Shown: positions 9,285 to 17,755 of the stretch, piece by piece | Position numbering within the stretch: the first letter of the stretch is position 1 | Layout: each line of letters starts with the position of its first letter | Assembly (NCBI RefSeq): GCF_041262585.1 | Contig: NZ_JBGCBZ010000026.1 | Coordinates: forward strand, 1 to 64,000 | Reading direction: 5' to 3' | Origin: JAOEGB01 sp041262585 | GTDB lineage: Bacteria > Actinomycetota > Actinomycetes > Streptosporangiales > Streptosporangiaceae | Length of the DNA: 64,000 nucleotides | Translations under genes and position numbers: made by a program | Notes under the pieces: model-generated | What the model saw: only the letters and a program-made list of their open reading frames with translations | Told to the model about the DNA's origin: nothing | The model's database searches: none

Positions 9285-9648
9285 GCGGCTCGGCGCCGAG
9301 AAGTACGTGTCGGTCGTGACATTCCGACGGGACGGCACGCCCGTCGCCACGCCCGTCTGGGCGGTGCGGGACGGTGACGCCCTGGTCGTCTGGACCGTCC
9401 GCGACTCCGGCAAGGTCAAGCGGATCCGCAACAATCCCGAGGTGACCGTCGCGCCCTGCGACATCCGCGGCAGGCTGCGCGGCGAGGCCGTCGGGGGTCG
9501 CGCCGAGCTGCTCCCCGCCGAGCAGATCGACCATGTGGGCCGGCTCGTCATGGGCAAGTACGGCCTGGCCGGCCGGCTGACGATCTGGACGAGCAGGCTG
9601 CGGCGCGGCCGCCAGGGGACCCTCGGTGTGCGGATCACCTTAGATTAG
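9268..9648 (+). CDS. PPOX-class F420-dependent oxidoreductase family protein
   Basis: A 126-residue split-barrel flavin/deazaflavin-binding protein similar to the small TIGR03666/Rv2061c-like group. The conserved stretch runs YVSVVTFRRDGTPVATPVWAV, then VKRIRNNPEVTVAPCD and LVMGKYGLAGRL. Such proteins bind F420 or FMN; the substrate is unknown. It starts 17 bp inside the P450 gene in another frame, a clear coupling arrangement. The 3' end overlaps the convergent marR gene by 9 bp. The enzyme could act with the P450 on the same molecule, but that is inference. Confidence 0.88.
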   Translation: MTTSVERLGAEKYVSVVTFRRDGTPVATPVWAVRDGDALVVWTVRDSGKVKRIRNNPEVTVAPCDIRGRLRGEAVGGRAELLPAEQIDHVGRLVMGKYGLAGRLTIWTSRLRRGRQGTLGVRITLD

Positions 9649-10122
9649 GTCGTCCGCGGTCAGGGAGTTGAGCCGGGCGAGCATCCGCGCGAGCAGCCAC
9701 ACCTCGTCCTCCGGCCAGGTGTCGAGCCGCTCGCGTAACGCCTTCTGGCGCGCGTCCCGGGCCCGGTCCAGCCGCTGCTTCCCCTCCTCGGTCAGGGCCA
9801 GCAGATGGGCGCGGCCATCGAGCGAGTCGGGCTCACGCCTGATCAGGCCGAGCTCCTCCAGCGCCTTGAGCTGGCGGCTGATGGTGGCCTTGCCGACGCC
9901 GAAATAGGTCGCGAGGTCGCTGGGCCGCGCCGGACTCACCTCGTCAAGCCGGATGAGCAGGCCGTACGCGCCGGGCTCCAGGTCGGGATGGACCCGGCGG
10001 CCCATCTCGGCGGAGAGCGCACGGGCCCGCCGGAAGAGAACGCTGAGCTGCTGCTCGACCGAGCAGTAGGCCTCCCGCGCGCTCGCGGTGGTGGCCATCG
10101 TGGTTGTCTGGGCCTTCGTCAT
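9640..10122 (-). CDS. MarR-family transcriptional regulator
   Basis: A 160-residue winged-helix regulator. The central SDLATYFGVGKATISRQLKALEELGLIRREPDSLDGRAHLLALTEEG region gives the recognition helix and the wing with the conserved D-x-R. A strong Shine-Dalgarno, GGAGGAACG, lies directly before the ATG at 10122. It is followed on the same strand by nothing and is preceded by the YceI and MFS genes, so it may be the last gene of that transcription unit or separately driven. MarR proteins typically repress an adjacent efflux pump and respond to phenolic or lipophilic ligands; the MFS gene upstream is the obvious target. Confidence 0.92.
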   Translation of the reverse strand: MTKAQTTTMATTASAREAYCSVEQQLSVLFRRARALSAEMGRRVHPDLEPGAYGLLIRLDEVSPARPSDLATYFGVGKATISRQLKALEELGLIRREPDSLDGRAHLLALTEEGKQRLDRARDARQKALRERLDTWPEDEVWLLARMLARLNSLTADDLI

Positions 10123-10158
10123 CGTTCCTCCAGTGCGGGCCCAATGTACCGAAGACGA

Positions 10159-10992
10159 TCAGGCCGGGGGCAGTGTCGTCTCATGCACGGCCTGGATTTC
10201 GAGCTCTACCTTCAGTGTGGCGCCGACCAGGGCGATTCCGGCCTGCACGATCTGGTTGAAGTTCATCGCGAAGTCGTCTCGGCGCAGCTCGGTGAAGGCG
10301 TGGAACGCGGCGCGCAGGCCGCCCCAAAGGTCGGGGCCCGTGCCGAGGTAGGACAGGTCGAGATCGACCGGGCGGGTGACCCCGCTGAGCGTCAGCTCCC
10401 CGTGGACCGTCCACCGGTCCGGGCCCGCGGCGGAGATGCCGCTGCCGCGGTAGGTGATGGCGGGGTGATGCTCGACGTCCAGGAAGTCGGCCGAGCGCAG
10501 GTGATCGTCGCGTGTGCCGTTGCCGGTCTCGATCGACGCCGCGTTGATCTGGGCGCTGACGGTGGACCTCTCGACGTCGGGGGCGATCTCGATGCGGGCG
10601 GAGAAGTCGCCGAACCGTCCCCGCACGCTGGACAGCCCGAGGTGCTGGGCGGTCGCGGCGACCGTCGAGTGCGCCGGGTCGACGATCCACACGCCGGGCG
10701 GCGGCAACTCCCGGCCGCCCTGCCGGGCGAGCACGAGGGCGCCCAGATCGGCGGCGCCGGAGGCGGTCACCATCGCGGTCGACGCGACGGGCGCGTAACC
10801 GATCGCGGTGACGACCACGGTGTAGACGCCGGGCGGCAGCGGGCCGCTCACGACCGTGCCGTCGGCGTCCGCCTCGACCCGGGCGACCTGCTGCCCGGAC
10901 ATGTCGGTCACGGTGACGACGGCGTTCTGTACGGCCCAGCCGTCTCTGGTTCGGACGACGGCGTGCAGGCCGCGCCGGATATCGGTGTTCAT
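10159..10992 (-). CDS. YceI-family protein with N-terminal carboxypeptidase-regulatory-like domain
   Basis: A 277-residue protein. Residues ~1-80 form a carboxypeptidase-regulatory-like (CnaB-like) beta-sandwich with the TVVSGPLPPGVYTVVVTAIGY pattern. Residues ~95-275 are a YceI lipocalin-like domain, WIVDPAHSTVAATAQHLGLSSVRGRF onwards, with DDHLRSADFLDVEHHPAITYRG typical of the family. YceI proteins bind polyisoprenoid or similar lipophilic ligands. No signal peptide is evident. The start ATG overlaps the MFS stop (ATGA at 10989-10992), implying coupled synthesis with the transporter, which carries three copies of the same beta-sandwich type. Confidence 0.9.
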   Translation of the reverse strand: MNTDIRRGLHAVVRTRDGWAVQNAVVTVTDMSGQQVARVEADADGTVVSGPLPPGVYTVVVTAIGYAPVASTAMVTASGAADLGALVLARQGGRELPPPGVWIVDPAHSTVAATAQHLGLSSVRGRFGDFSARIEIAPDVERSTVSAQINAASIETGNGTRDDHLRSADFLDVEHHPAITYRGSGISAAGPDRWTVHGELTLSGVTRPVDLDLSYLGTGPDLWGGLRAAFHAFTELRRDDFAMNFNQIVQAGIALVGATLKVELEIQAVHETTLPPA

Positions 10993-13448
10993 GCCAGGTG
11001 ACCCAGCCACACGTCGTGGGCGTCCTCGCCAGTGAGATTGACGGTGTCGGCCACGGGCGGGTAGCCGGTCGCGATGACGGTGTACTGGCCGTTCGCCAGG
11101 TCGGCGAAGCCGTACTCTCCGTCCTCGCCGGTGGTCGCGGTGCCGACGACGTTGCCTGCGGGGTCGAGCAGCGTGACGCGGGCGTCGAGCAGGGGGCCGC
11201 CGCCGTTGACGCGGACCGTCCCGCGGAGCCTCGCCCCGGGGAGCAGCTCGACATCCTGCCTGTTCTGCCCGCTTCCCACCTCCACCGGCAGCGCGGCGGG
11301 CCGGTGGCCGGCGGCGCTGACCGCGAGGGTGTAGGTCCCGGCCGCCATTCCCGCGAACGAGAAGCCGCCGTCGGCCCCGGTCGTGCCGGAGACGACCACC
11401 TCGCCGCGCAGGTCCGTGAGGATCACCATCGCGTCCGGGACGGGCACGCCGTCCCTGTCGCGCACGGTGCCGGCGAGCCCGCCCGAGCTGGTGAGCGTCA
11501 GGTCGAAGTCGAGCGGCTGGTCACCGACCACGAGGGTCGCCACCTGCGGTTCGTGCTCTGCCGCCGAGGCGATGAGGACGAATGTGCCGCTGCCGGGAGT
11601 CCACAGGTCGTACCGGCCGCCCGCCTGCGCGGTCGCGCGGGAGAGCTGGTGCCCGCGAAGGTCGATCAGCGTCAGGTTGGCGTAGGACACCGGGACGCCC
11701 TCGCCGTCGCGGATGCAGCCGCGGATCGCGCCGCCGGGGGTGAGCTGCGCGAGGTGGTCGGCTGCCTCCAGCATGACGGCGCTGGGAACGGGCTCGGGCT
11801 CCCGCCGTACGCGCTGGGGCAGCGGGCCGCGGTCGCCGTTGTGGGCGTGGCGGCCGTGCGGGACGGGGTTCCGGACGGGCTGGGGGGCTTCGGTCGTCGC
11901 CTGCTCGGTATGCGCCGTGCGCAGCGGGACCTCCTTGATGAACAGGATGACGATCAGCGCGATGAGGGCGCAGGGCGCCGAGTAGAGGAACACGTCGCCG
12001 ACGCCGTGGCCGTAGGAGCTCTCGACGACCTCGCGGACGGGGGCGGGCAGCGTGGAGATCCTGGGAAGGGAGCCGCCACCCGGCGCGCTGTGGACTCCCA
12101 GCCTCGCGAGGCCTTCCTCCAGATACCGGGTGATCCGGGAGCCGAGCACGGCGCCGATCGCCGCGACACCGATCGCGCCGCCGAGCGTCCGGAAGAACGC
12201 CACGACCGAGCTGGCCGCGCCGAGCTCCTGCGGCCTGACCTGGTTCTGCACCGCCAGGACGAGGTTCTGCAAGGTGGCGCCGACGCCGATGCCCAGGAAG
12301 ATCATGTAGATCGCCACCTGCCAGTACGGCGTGTCGTACCGCAGGGTGCCCAAGGCGACGAATCCGGCGGTCAGGCAGATCCCGCCGATGACCAGGATGA
12401 CCTTCCAGCGTCCGGTTCGGGTGATGATCTGGCCCGCTACGGTCGACGAGACGGCGAGGCCCAGGATCATCGGCAGGGTCATGACGCCCGCCATCGTGGG
12501 CGTCTCGCCCCGGGCGAGCTGGAAGTACTGGCTGAGGAAGGTGGTCGCGCCGAACATGGCCACGCCGACGAGGAGGCTCGCCAGCACGGCGAGGCTCATC
12601 GTCCGATTGCGGAACAGGTGCAGCGGGACGATCGGCTCGGCGGCCCTCGACTCCACGAGCACGAAGAGCAGCGCGAGGACGATCGCGCCGCCGACCATGG
12701 CGGCGGTCTGCCACGACAGCCAGTCGTACTTGTTCCCCGCGAACGACACCCACATGAGAAGCAGGGACGCCGCGGCGGCGATCAGCGCCGCGCCGATCCA
12801 GTCGACCTTGACCTTGCGCTTGCGCGTCGGGAGGTGCAGCGTCTTCTGCAGGACGACCAGCGCGATGACGGCGAACGGCACGCCGACGTAGAAGCACCAG
12901 CGCCAGCCGAGCCACGAGGTGTCGACGATGACGCCGCCGATGAGCGGGCCGGCGATGGTGGCGAGGGCGAACACGGCCCCCAGATAGCCCGAGTAGCGGC
13001 CGCGCTCACGGGGCGCGATCATCACCGCCATGATGACCTGGGCCAGCGCGGTCAGGCCGCCGGCGCCGAGGCCTTGCACGACCCGGGCGGCGATCAGCAT
13101 GCCGGGATTCTGCGAGAGCCCGGCGATCGCCGAGCCGATGACGTAGATCACGAAGCCGAGCTGGACGAGCACCTTCTTGCTCATCAGGTCCGCGAGCTTG
13201 CCCCAGATCGGAGTGGAGACCGTGGTCGCGAGCAAGGCCGCGGTGATCACCCAGGTGTAGGTGGTCTCGCTCGCCTGTAGATCGACGATGATCGTCGGCA
13301 GCGCGTTCGACACGACGGTCGACGACAGGATCGCCACGAACATGCCGAGGAGCAGGCCCGACAGCGCCTCCAGGATCTGCCGGTGCGTCATCGGGGCGTC
13401 CGGTTCCGGCGCCCTCGTCCGCACTCCTTCTGGTACCGCGGTTGGCAT
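10989..13448 (-). CDS. DHA2-type MFS drug efflux transporter with C-terminal beta-sandwich repeats
   Basis: An 819-residue protein. Residues ~25-500 are a 14-TM EmrB/QacA-type (DHA2) transporter with NALPTIIVDL, GKLADLMSKKVL (motif A) and the motif C region. After a charged linker (~510-560) come three tandem carboxypeptidase-regulatory-like domains, each with a G-x-V/I-R-D-G-x-(P)-V-(P) opening and a Y-x-L/V-x-A close. Typical family members are 450-550 residues, so the tail is a large addition. The start ATG at 13448 follows GAAAGGA. It probably exports lipophilic compounds under control of the nearby MarR. The next gene overlaps by 4 bp. Confidence 0.92.
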   Translation of the reverse strand: MPTAVPEGVRTRAPEPDAPMTHRQILEALSGLLLGMFVAILSSTVVSNALPTIIVDLQASETTYTWVITAALLATTVSTPIWGKLADLMSKKVLVQLGFVIYVIGSAIAGLSQNPGMLIAARVVQGLGAGGLTALAQVIMAVMIAPRERGRYSGYLGAVFALATIAGPLIGGVIVDTSWLGWRWCFYVGVPFAVIALVVLQKTLHLPTRKRKVKVDWIGAALIAAAASLLLMWVSFAGNKYDWLSWQTAAMVGGAIVLALLFVLVESRAAEPIVPLHLFRNRTMSLAVLASLLVGVAMFGATTFLSQYFQLARGETPTMAGVMTLPMILGLAVSSTVAGQIITRTGRWKVILVIGGICLTAGFVALGTLRYDTPYWQVAIYMIFLGIGVGATLQNLVLAVQNQVRPQELGAASSVVAFFRTLGGAIGVAAIGAVLGSRITRYLEEGLARLGVHSAPGGGSLPRISTLPAPVREVVESSYGHGVGDVFLYSAPCALIALIVILFIKEVPLRTAHTEQATTEAPQPVRNPVPHGRHAHNGDRGPLPQRVRREPEPVPSAVMLEAADHLAQLTPGGAIRGCIRDGEGVPVSYANLTLIDLRGHQLSRATAQAGGRYDLWTPGSGTFVLIASAAEHEPQVATLVVGDQPLDFDLTLTSSGGLAGTVRDRDGVPVPDAMVILTDLRGEVVVSGTTGADGGFSFAGMAAGTYTLAVSAAGHRPAALPVEVGSGQNRQDVELLPGARLRGTVRVNGGGPLLDARVTLLDPAGNVVGTATTGEDGEYGFADLANGQYTVIATGYPPVADTVNLTGEDAHDVWLGHLA

Positions 13449-13468
13449 CAATGTCCTTTCGCCCAATG

Positions 13469-13498
13469 GTTGCCTATGAGATGGTTTCCCGAGGCAAC
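13469..13498. promoter_or_regulatory. Inverted repeat upstream of the MFS gene, candidate MarR operator
   Basis: GTTGCCT at 13469-13475 and AGGCAAC at 13492-13498 form a perfect 7-bp inverted repeat with a 16-bp spacer. It lies 21 bp ahead of the MFS start codon, in the only intergenic gap of this transcription unit. The position suits a repressor site for the MarR protein encoded at the other end of the cluster. The long spacer is more than most MarR sites, so the assignment is tentative. Confidence 0.4.
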
Positions 13499-13547
13499 TT
13501 ATTAGATCGGGGCAAATAGGACAAATCCGGCCTACTAGGCTGGCCTT

Positions 13548-13751
13548 ATGGCGGGTCCGCCGATGAGCGAGCCGCTGGTCTGCTCGGCGAGGGGCTGTGG
13601 GGCCGCGGCGGTGTACGCCGTTGTCTGGAACAACCCCAAGATCCATACGCCCGAGCGGGAGAAGGTCTGGATGGCCTGTGAGGACCATCGCCAGTCGCTC
13701 GCCGACTTCCTCGACGCGCGCGGGTTCTTCCGCCGGGTGGATCCCCTGTAG
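13548..13751 (+). CDS. Small conserved actinobacterial cysteine-containing protein
   Basis: A 67-residue protein with two short cysteine motifs, CSARGC near residue 12 and AC-x2-H near residue 44, which could hold a metal ion. The NNPKIHTPEREKVW and LADFLDARGFFRRVDPL blocks look like a conserved small actinobacterial family of unknown function. A second in-frame ATG at 13563 (MSEPLVCS) is an equally possible start; neither has a strong Shine-Dalgarno. It is divergent from the MFS gene and lies ahead of the ROK operon, with a 100-bp gap. Confidence 0.75.
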   Translation: MAGPPMSEPLVCSARGCGAAAVYAVVWNNPKIHTPEREKVWMACEDHRQSLADFLDARGFFRRVDPL

Positions 13752-13823
13752 GCCCGAACTCCTCTCTGAACCTCCTTCGTGGGCATTGACGCGCGAAGCC
13801 GCAGCTTCTAGCATCCCGCTAAC

Positions 13824-13844
13824 CGTCTAGAAACTATCCAGACG
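13824..13844. promoter_or_regulatory. Palindromic operator candidate for the ROK operon
   Basis: CGTCTAGA (13824-13831) and TCCAGACG (13837-13844) form an inverted repeat with one mismatch around a 5-bp spacer. It ends 7 bp before the ROK start codon, so bound protein would block initiation. Autoregulation by the ROK repressor is the likely function. Confidence 0.6.
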
Positions 13845-13851
13845 ATTAAGG

Positions 13852-15009
13852 ATGAAGCCGATGCCGGCCGGTAGCCCCCGATTCCTGCGGACCCTCAACG
13901 AGCGCGCCACCCTGGAGTTGCTCCTGGGTCGCGGGCCGCTCACCCGTGGCGAACTGGAGAGCCTCACCGGCCTGTCGAAAGCGGCCACGGCCGAGGTGCT
14001 CCGGCGTCTGGAGTCGGCTCGGCTCGTGCGCAAGGGCGGCCGGAAGCCGGGCAGCGCGGGCCCGGCCGCCCACATGTGGACCCTGGACGGGTCCTCCTCC
14101 TACGTCGCGGGAGTGGACGTCACGCCGTCCGCCCTCGACGTGGCGGTGGCCGATCTCACCGGCGAGATCGTCGGGGAGCGCCGCATCCCCACGCCGGAGC
14201 CGTACGACGCGATCGAGACGCTGTCCGCCGCCCTCACGGACGCCACCACGGCCGCGGGCATCCAGGTGAGCGATCTCGACCGGATCACCATCGGGATGCC
14301 GGGAGTCGTGGACGTCAACGGCGACCGGCTGGCCTCGGCGATCCAGGTGCCGAGCTGGAGCGACGTGCACCCGCTCGGCCCGCTCCGCGCCGCGCTCGGC
14401 AACGACCGGGTCCACATGGAGAACGACGTCAACCTCGTCGCCGTGGAGGAGATGGTCAAGGGCGCGGCCGTCGGCGCCGAGAGCTTCGTGCTCTTCTGGC
14501 TCGGCCAGGGGATCGGCGCGGGAGTCGTGCTCAAGGGCTCGCTCTGGCGCGGCGCCAGCGGCCGGAGCGGTGAGATCGGCTCGGTCGTCGTGCCCGATCC
14601 CGTCGAGGTGGGCCGCGTCTTCGGGCCGGAGGGCGGCCCGCTCGACCAGATCCTCGGCGCGGAGGCCGTCGCCGCGCTGGCCCAGGCACACGGTCTCGGG
14701 GCGGATGACGCGATAACGGGCGGTCACCCCGCCTTCCTCGCCGACCTCGCCGCCCGCGTCGCCGTCGCGCTGACCGGCGTCATCGGGGTCCTCGACCCCG
14801 ACCTGGTGGTTCTCGGGGGGCCACTGTGCCGTGCCGGCGGCAAGGCGTTACGCGAGCGGGTCGCCGCCCGGCTCGCGGGCACGCCGCTGGCCCAGACCCC
14901 GCTCGCGACCAGCACGGTGAGCGGCAACGCCGTACGGGCGGGCGCGGTCGAGTTCGCCCTGTCCCTGGCCCGTGAGCAGATCTTCACCGCCGGCACGGCC
15001 GGTCGGTAG
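13852..15009 (+). CDS. ROK-family transcriptional regulator (NagC/XylR-like)
   Basis: A 385-residue protein with an N-terminal winged helix-turn-helix (~15-65: LTRGELESLTGLSKAATAEVLRRLESA) and a ROK sugar-kinase-fold domain from ~85. The kinase-type Asp is present in MENDVN (D192). The ExGH zinc-site motif is changed to EIGS (241-244), and the usual CxCGxxGCxE cysteine cluster is missing, so it is unlikely to phosphorylate sugar or bind zinc. It heads an eight-gene co-directional operon and probably senses the imported sugar derivative. An operator candidate lies directly upstream. Confidence 0.92.
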   Translation: MKPMPAGSPRFLRTLNERATLELLLGRGPLTRGELESLTGLSKAATAEVLRRLESARLVRKGGRKPGSAGPAAHMWTLDGSSSYVAGVDVTPSALDVAVADLTGEIVGERRIPTPEPYDAIETLSAALTDATTAAGIQVSDLDRITIGMPGVVDVNGDRLASAIQVPSWSDVHPLGPLRAALGNDRVHMENDVNLVAVEEMVKGAAVGAESFVLFWLGQGIGAGVVLKGSLWRGASGRSGEIGSVVVPDPVEVGRVFGPEGGPLDQILGAEAVAALAQAHGLGADDAITGGHPAFLADLAARVAVALTGVIGVLDPDLVVLGGPLCRAGGKALRERVAARLAGTPLAQTPLATSTVSGNAVRAGAVEFALSLAREQIFTAGTAGR

Positions 15010-15027
15010 AACCCCAATGAGGTAGAC

Positions 15028-16767
15028 ATGCGCCACACCGTCACCCGTCACCCCGTCTCCGCCCGTCACCACGTCTCGACCCCCAACCCCGTCACTCGCC
15101 GGGCCTTCATCGGAGGCGCGGGCGTCCTCGCCCTGGGTGTCGCGGCGACCGCCTGCGGATCCACCACCCCGTCGAAGACCTCCCCCTCCGGCCGGCCCGC
15201 CGGAACCGCGCTCGTGACGCTCGTCGCCGAGAGCAGCCGCAACTTCACCCGCAACTTCAACCCGTTCTCCCCGACCTCGCGCTGGGCCGCCCTCAAGGCC
15301 ATGTACGAGCCGCTGATGATCAACAACTCGGCCACCGGCAAGCTGGACCCCTGGATCGCGAGCAAGGCCGAGTGGAACGGCCCCACGCGGCTCGACCTCA
15401 CGCTCAGGAACGACGTGAAGTGGTCCGACGGGAAGCCGTTCCAGGCGTCCGACGTCGTGTTCACGTTCGAGCTGATGAAGCGGAACAAGGGCTTGATCGG
15501 GCCCGCGTCGGGGGCCTGGGAGGACTACCTCGCCTCGGTCGAGGCGGTCGACCCGGCGACCGTGCGCTTCACCCTGGCGAAGCCGTACTCGCCCGCGCTC
15601 TACATCCTGGTCAGCCAGTTCGTGGTGCCCGAGCACGTCTGGTCGTCGATCGCCGACCCGGTCAAGCACACCAATCCCGACCCCGTCGCCACCGGCCCGT
15701 TCACGGTCGTCAAGAGCTTCCAGCCCCAGCGGTACCAGCTCACCGCCAACCCTCACTACTGGCAGAAGCTCGGCGTCGGCGGCCTCAACATCCCGGCCTT
15801 CTCCGGCAACGACCAGATCAGCGCGGCCACGATCGGCGGCCAGATCGACTGGGGCGGCCTGGTCCCCGACCCGGACAAGACCTTCGTCTCGCGCGATCCC
15901 CAGCACTACGGCTACTGGTGGCCGCGCACGACCTGCGTCTACCTCATGCTCAACACCGAGAAGAAGCCGTTCGACGACGTCCGCGTCCGCAAGGCGGTCA
16001 GCCTTGCGCTCGACCGGCAGCGGATGATCGACATCGCCGTCTGGGGGAAGAGCGCCCCGGCGAACGCCACAGGCCTGCCGGCCGGGCCGTACAAGGACTG
16101 GATCGACCCGGCCGTGGTCCAGGAGGGCGCGTCGTGGGTCGGCCACGACGCCGCGAAGGCGGGCGCGCTGCTCGACGAGGCGGGGCTCAAGAAGGGCGCC
16201 GACGGGTTCCGCGCGCTGCCCGACGGCACGCCGCTCAAGCTCTCGATCATCGTGCCGACCGGCTGGAACGACTGGATCTCCTCCTCGCAGTGCGTCGCCG
16301 ACAACCTCAAGGAGGTCGGCATCCGGGTCGAGCTCAAGACCATCGCCTACGAGACGTGGACCGACTCCACCTACCAGGGCAGGTTCGACCTGACCCTGGG
16401 CAGCGCCGAGCGCACGGCCACGCCGTTCGAGTTCTTCCGGGGCATGATGTCGAGCGCGACCTACAAGCCCGTCGGCACGGCCTCCGCGCTCAACGTCCAG
16501 CGGTACAAGAACGCCGAGGCGGACAAGCTGCTCGCCGACTTCGCGGCGACCCCCGATCTCGCGACCCAGCAGGCGCTCTCCAAGCAGTTGGAGGCCCTGT
16601 TCTCGCGCGAGGCCCCGGTCGTCCCGCTCTACGAGCAGCCCGACTGGGGGTTGTACAACACACAGCGCGTCACCGGCTTCCCGACCGAGAAGGACCCGTA
16701 CGCGCCGCTCACCCTCCAGAGCACCCCGTCGACGTTCCTCGTCTACCCGAAGCTGCGGTCGGTGTAG
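15028..16767 (+). CDS. ABC transporter substrate-binding lipoprotein, family 5
   Basis: A 579-residue extracellular solute-binding protein of the oligopeptide/nickel (DppA/OppA-like) family. The N-terminus has a twin-arginine-like TRRAFIGG followed by a hydrophobic segment and a lipobox ending AATAC-GS, so it is exported and lipid-anchored. The family motifs LRNDVKWSDGKPFQASDVVFTFE, ATGPFTV, and VRKAVSLALDRQRMIDI are present. Family 5 members also bind sugars and glycosylated compounds, and the downstream epimerase and deacetylase genes favour a sugar-containing ligand here. It is 18 bp after the ROK gene. Confidence 0.93.
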   Translation: MRHTVTRHPVSARHHVSTPNPVTRRAFIGGAGVLALGVAATACGSTTPSKTSPSGRPAGTALVTLVAESSRNFTRNFNPFSPTSRWAALKAMYEPLMINNSATGKLDPWIASKAEWNGPTRLDLTLRNDVKWSDGKPFQASDVVFTFELMKRNKGLIGPASGAWEDYLASVEAVDPATVRFTLAKPYSPALYILVSQFVVPEHVWSSIADPVKHTNPDPVATGPFTVVKSFQPQRYQLTANPHYWQKLGVGGLNIPAFSGNDQISAATIGGQIDWGGLVPDPDKTFVSRDPQHYGYWWPRTTCVYLMLNTEKKPFDDVRVRKAVSLALDRQRMIDIAVWGKSAPANATGLPAGPYKDWIDPAVVQEGASWVGHDAAKAGALLDEAGLKKGADGFRALPDGTPLKLSIIVPTGWNDWISSSQCVADNLKEVGIRVELKTIAYETWTDSTYQGRFDLTLGSAERTATPFEFFRGMMSSATYKPVGTASALNVQRYKNAEADKLLADFAATPDLATQQALSKQLEALFSREAPVVPLYEQPDWGLYNTQRVTGFPTEKDPYAPLTLQSTPSTFLVYPKLRSV

Positions 16768-16771
16768 CCCG

Positions 16772-17755
16772 GTGTACCTCCTGCGCAGGCTAGGTTTCTA
16801 TGCGCTCGCGGCCTTCGTCGCGGTCAGCGTGAACTTCTTCCTCCCGCGGCTGGCCCCCGGAGATCCGGCGAGCACGATGTTCGCCAACTACTCGACCCAG
16901 CTCACCCCTGCGGCGCTGGACGGGCTCCGGGAGGCGTACGGGCTCACCGACGACCCGCTCGTCGTGCAGTACGGCCGCTACCTGTGGGCCCTCCTGCACG
17001 GGGACCTCGGGGTGTCGCTGTCGCAGTTCCCGTCACCGGTGACCGACGTCATCGCGACGGGGCTCGGCTGGTCGATCCTCCTCGGCGTGGTGAGCGTCGC
17101 GGCGAGCTTCGTCATCGGCTGCGCGCTCGGGGCGGTGGCCGCCTGGCGCAGGTCGGGGATCGTCGACCGGGTCGCGCCGCCGAGCCTGATCTTCGTCGGC
17201 TCCTTTCCCTACTTCTTCCTGGCGCTGCTCCTGATGTACCTCCTGGCGTTCGACTGGGGGGTGTTCCCGCTCGGGCACGCCTACGACGACGGCCTGGAGC
17301 CGGCGCTCACGCTGGAGTTCGCCGGGAGCGTGGCCGCCCATCTGGCCCTGCCCGTCTTCACCATCGTGCTGGTGTCGGTCGGAAGCTGGACGCTGAACAT
17401 GCGCAACGCGATGGTCGGCGTCCTGTCCGAGGACTACCTCACGCTCGCCGAGGCGAAGGGCCTAGCGCCCCGGCACATCCTGCTGCGGCACGCCGTGCGC
17501 AACGCCCTCCTCCCCAACGTGACCATGCTGGGGATGGCCGTCGGCATGGTCTTCAGCGGGCAGATCCTCACCGAGATCGTCTTCTCCTATCCCGGCCTGG
17601 GCTTCCTTCTCCTTCAGGCCGTCACGACCGTGGACTATCCGCTCATGCAGGCGCTCTTTCTGATCATCACCCTGTCGGTCCTGGCCGCGAACTTCATCGT
17701 GGACTCTCTGTACGCCCTGCTCGACCCGCGAGTCCGGCAGGTGGTGGCGGCATGA
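16772..17755 (+). CDS. ABC transporter permease, DppB type
   Basis: A 327-residue inner-membrane permease with a GTG start 4 bp after the binding-protein gene. Six predicted membrane segments are visible, with the N-terminal RLGFYALAAFVAVSVNFFLPRLAPGDP typical of DppB/OppB. The EAA loop that contacts the ATPases is LAEAKGLAPRHILLRHAVRNALLPNVT. The stop overlaps the next permease start by 4 bp. Confidence 0.95.
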   Translation: MYLLRRLGFYALAAFVAVSVNFFLPRLAPGDPASTMFANYSTQLTPAALDGLREAYGLTDDPLVVQYGRYLWALLHGDLGVSLSQFPSPVTDVIATGLGWSILLGVVSVAASFVIGCALGAVAAWRRSGIVDRVAPPSLIFVGSFPYFFLALLLMYLLAFDWGVFPLGHAYDDGLEPALTLEFAGSVAAHLALPVFTIVLVSVGSWTLNMRNAMVGVLSEDYLTLAEAKGLAPRHILLRHAVRNALLPNVTMLGMAVGMVFSGQILTEIVFSYPGLGFLLLQAVTTVDYPLMQALFLIITLSVLAANFIVDSLYALLDPRVRQVVAA

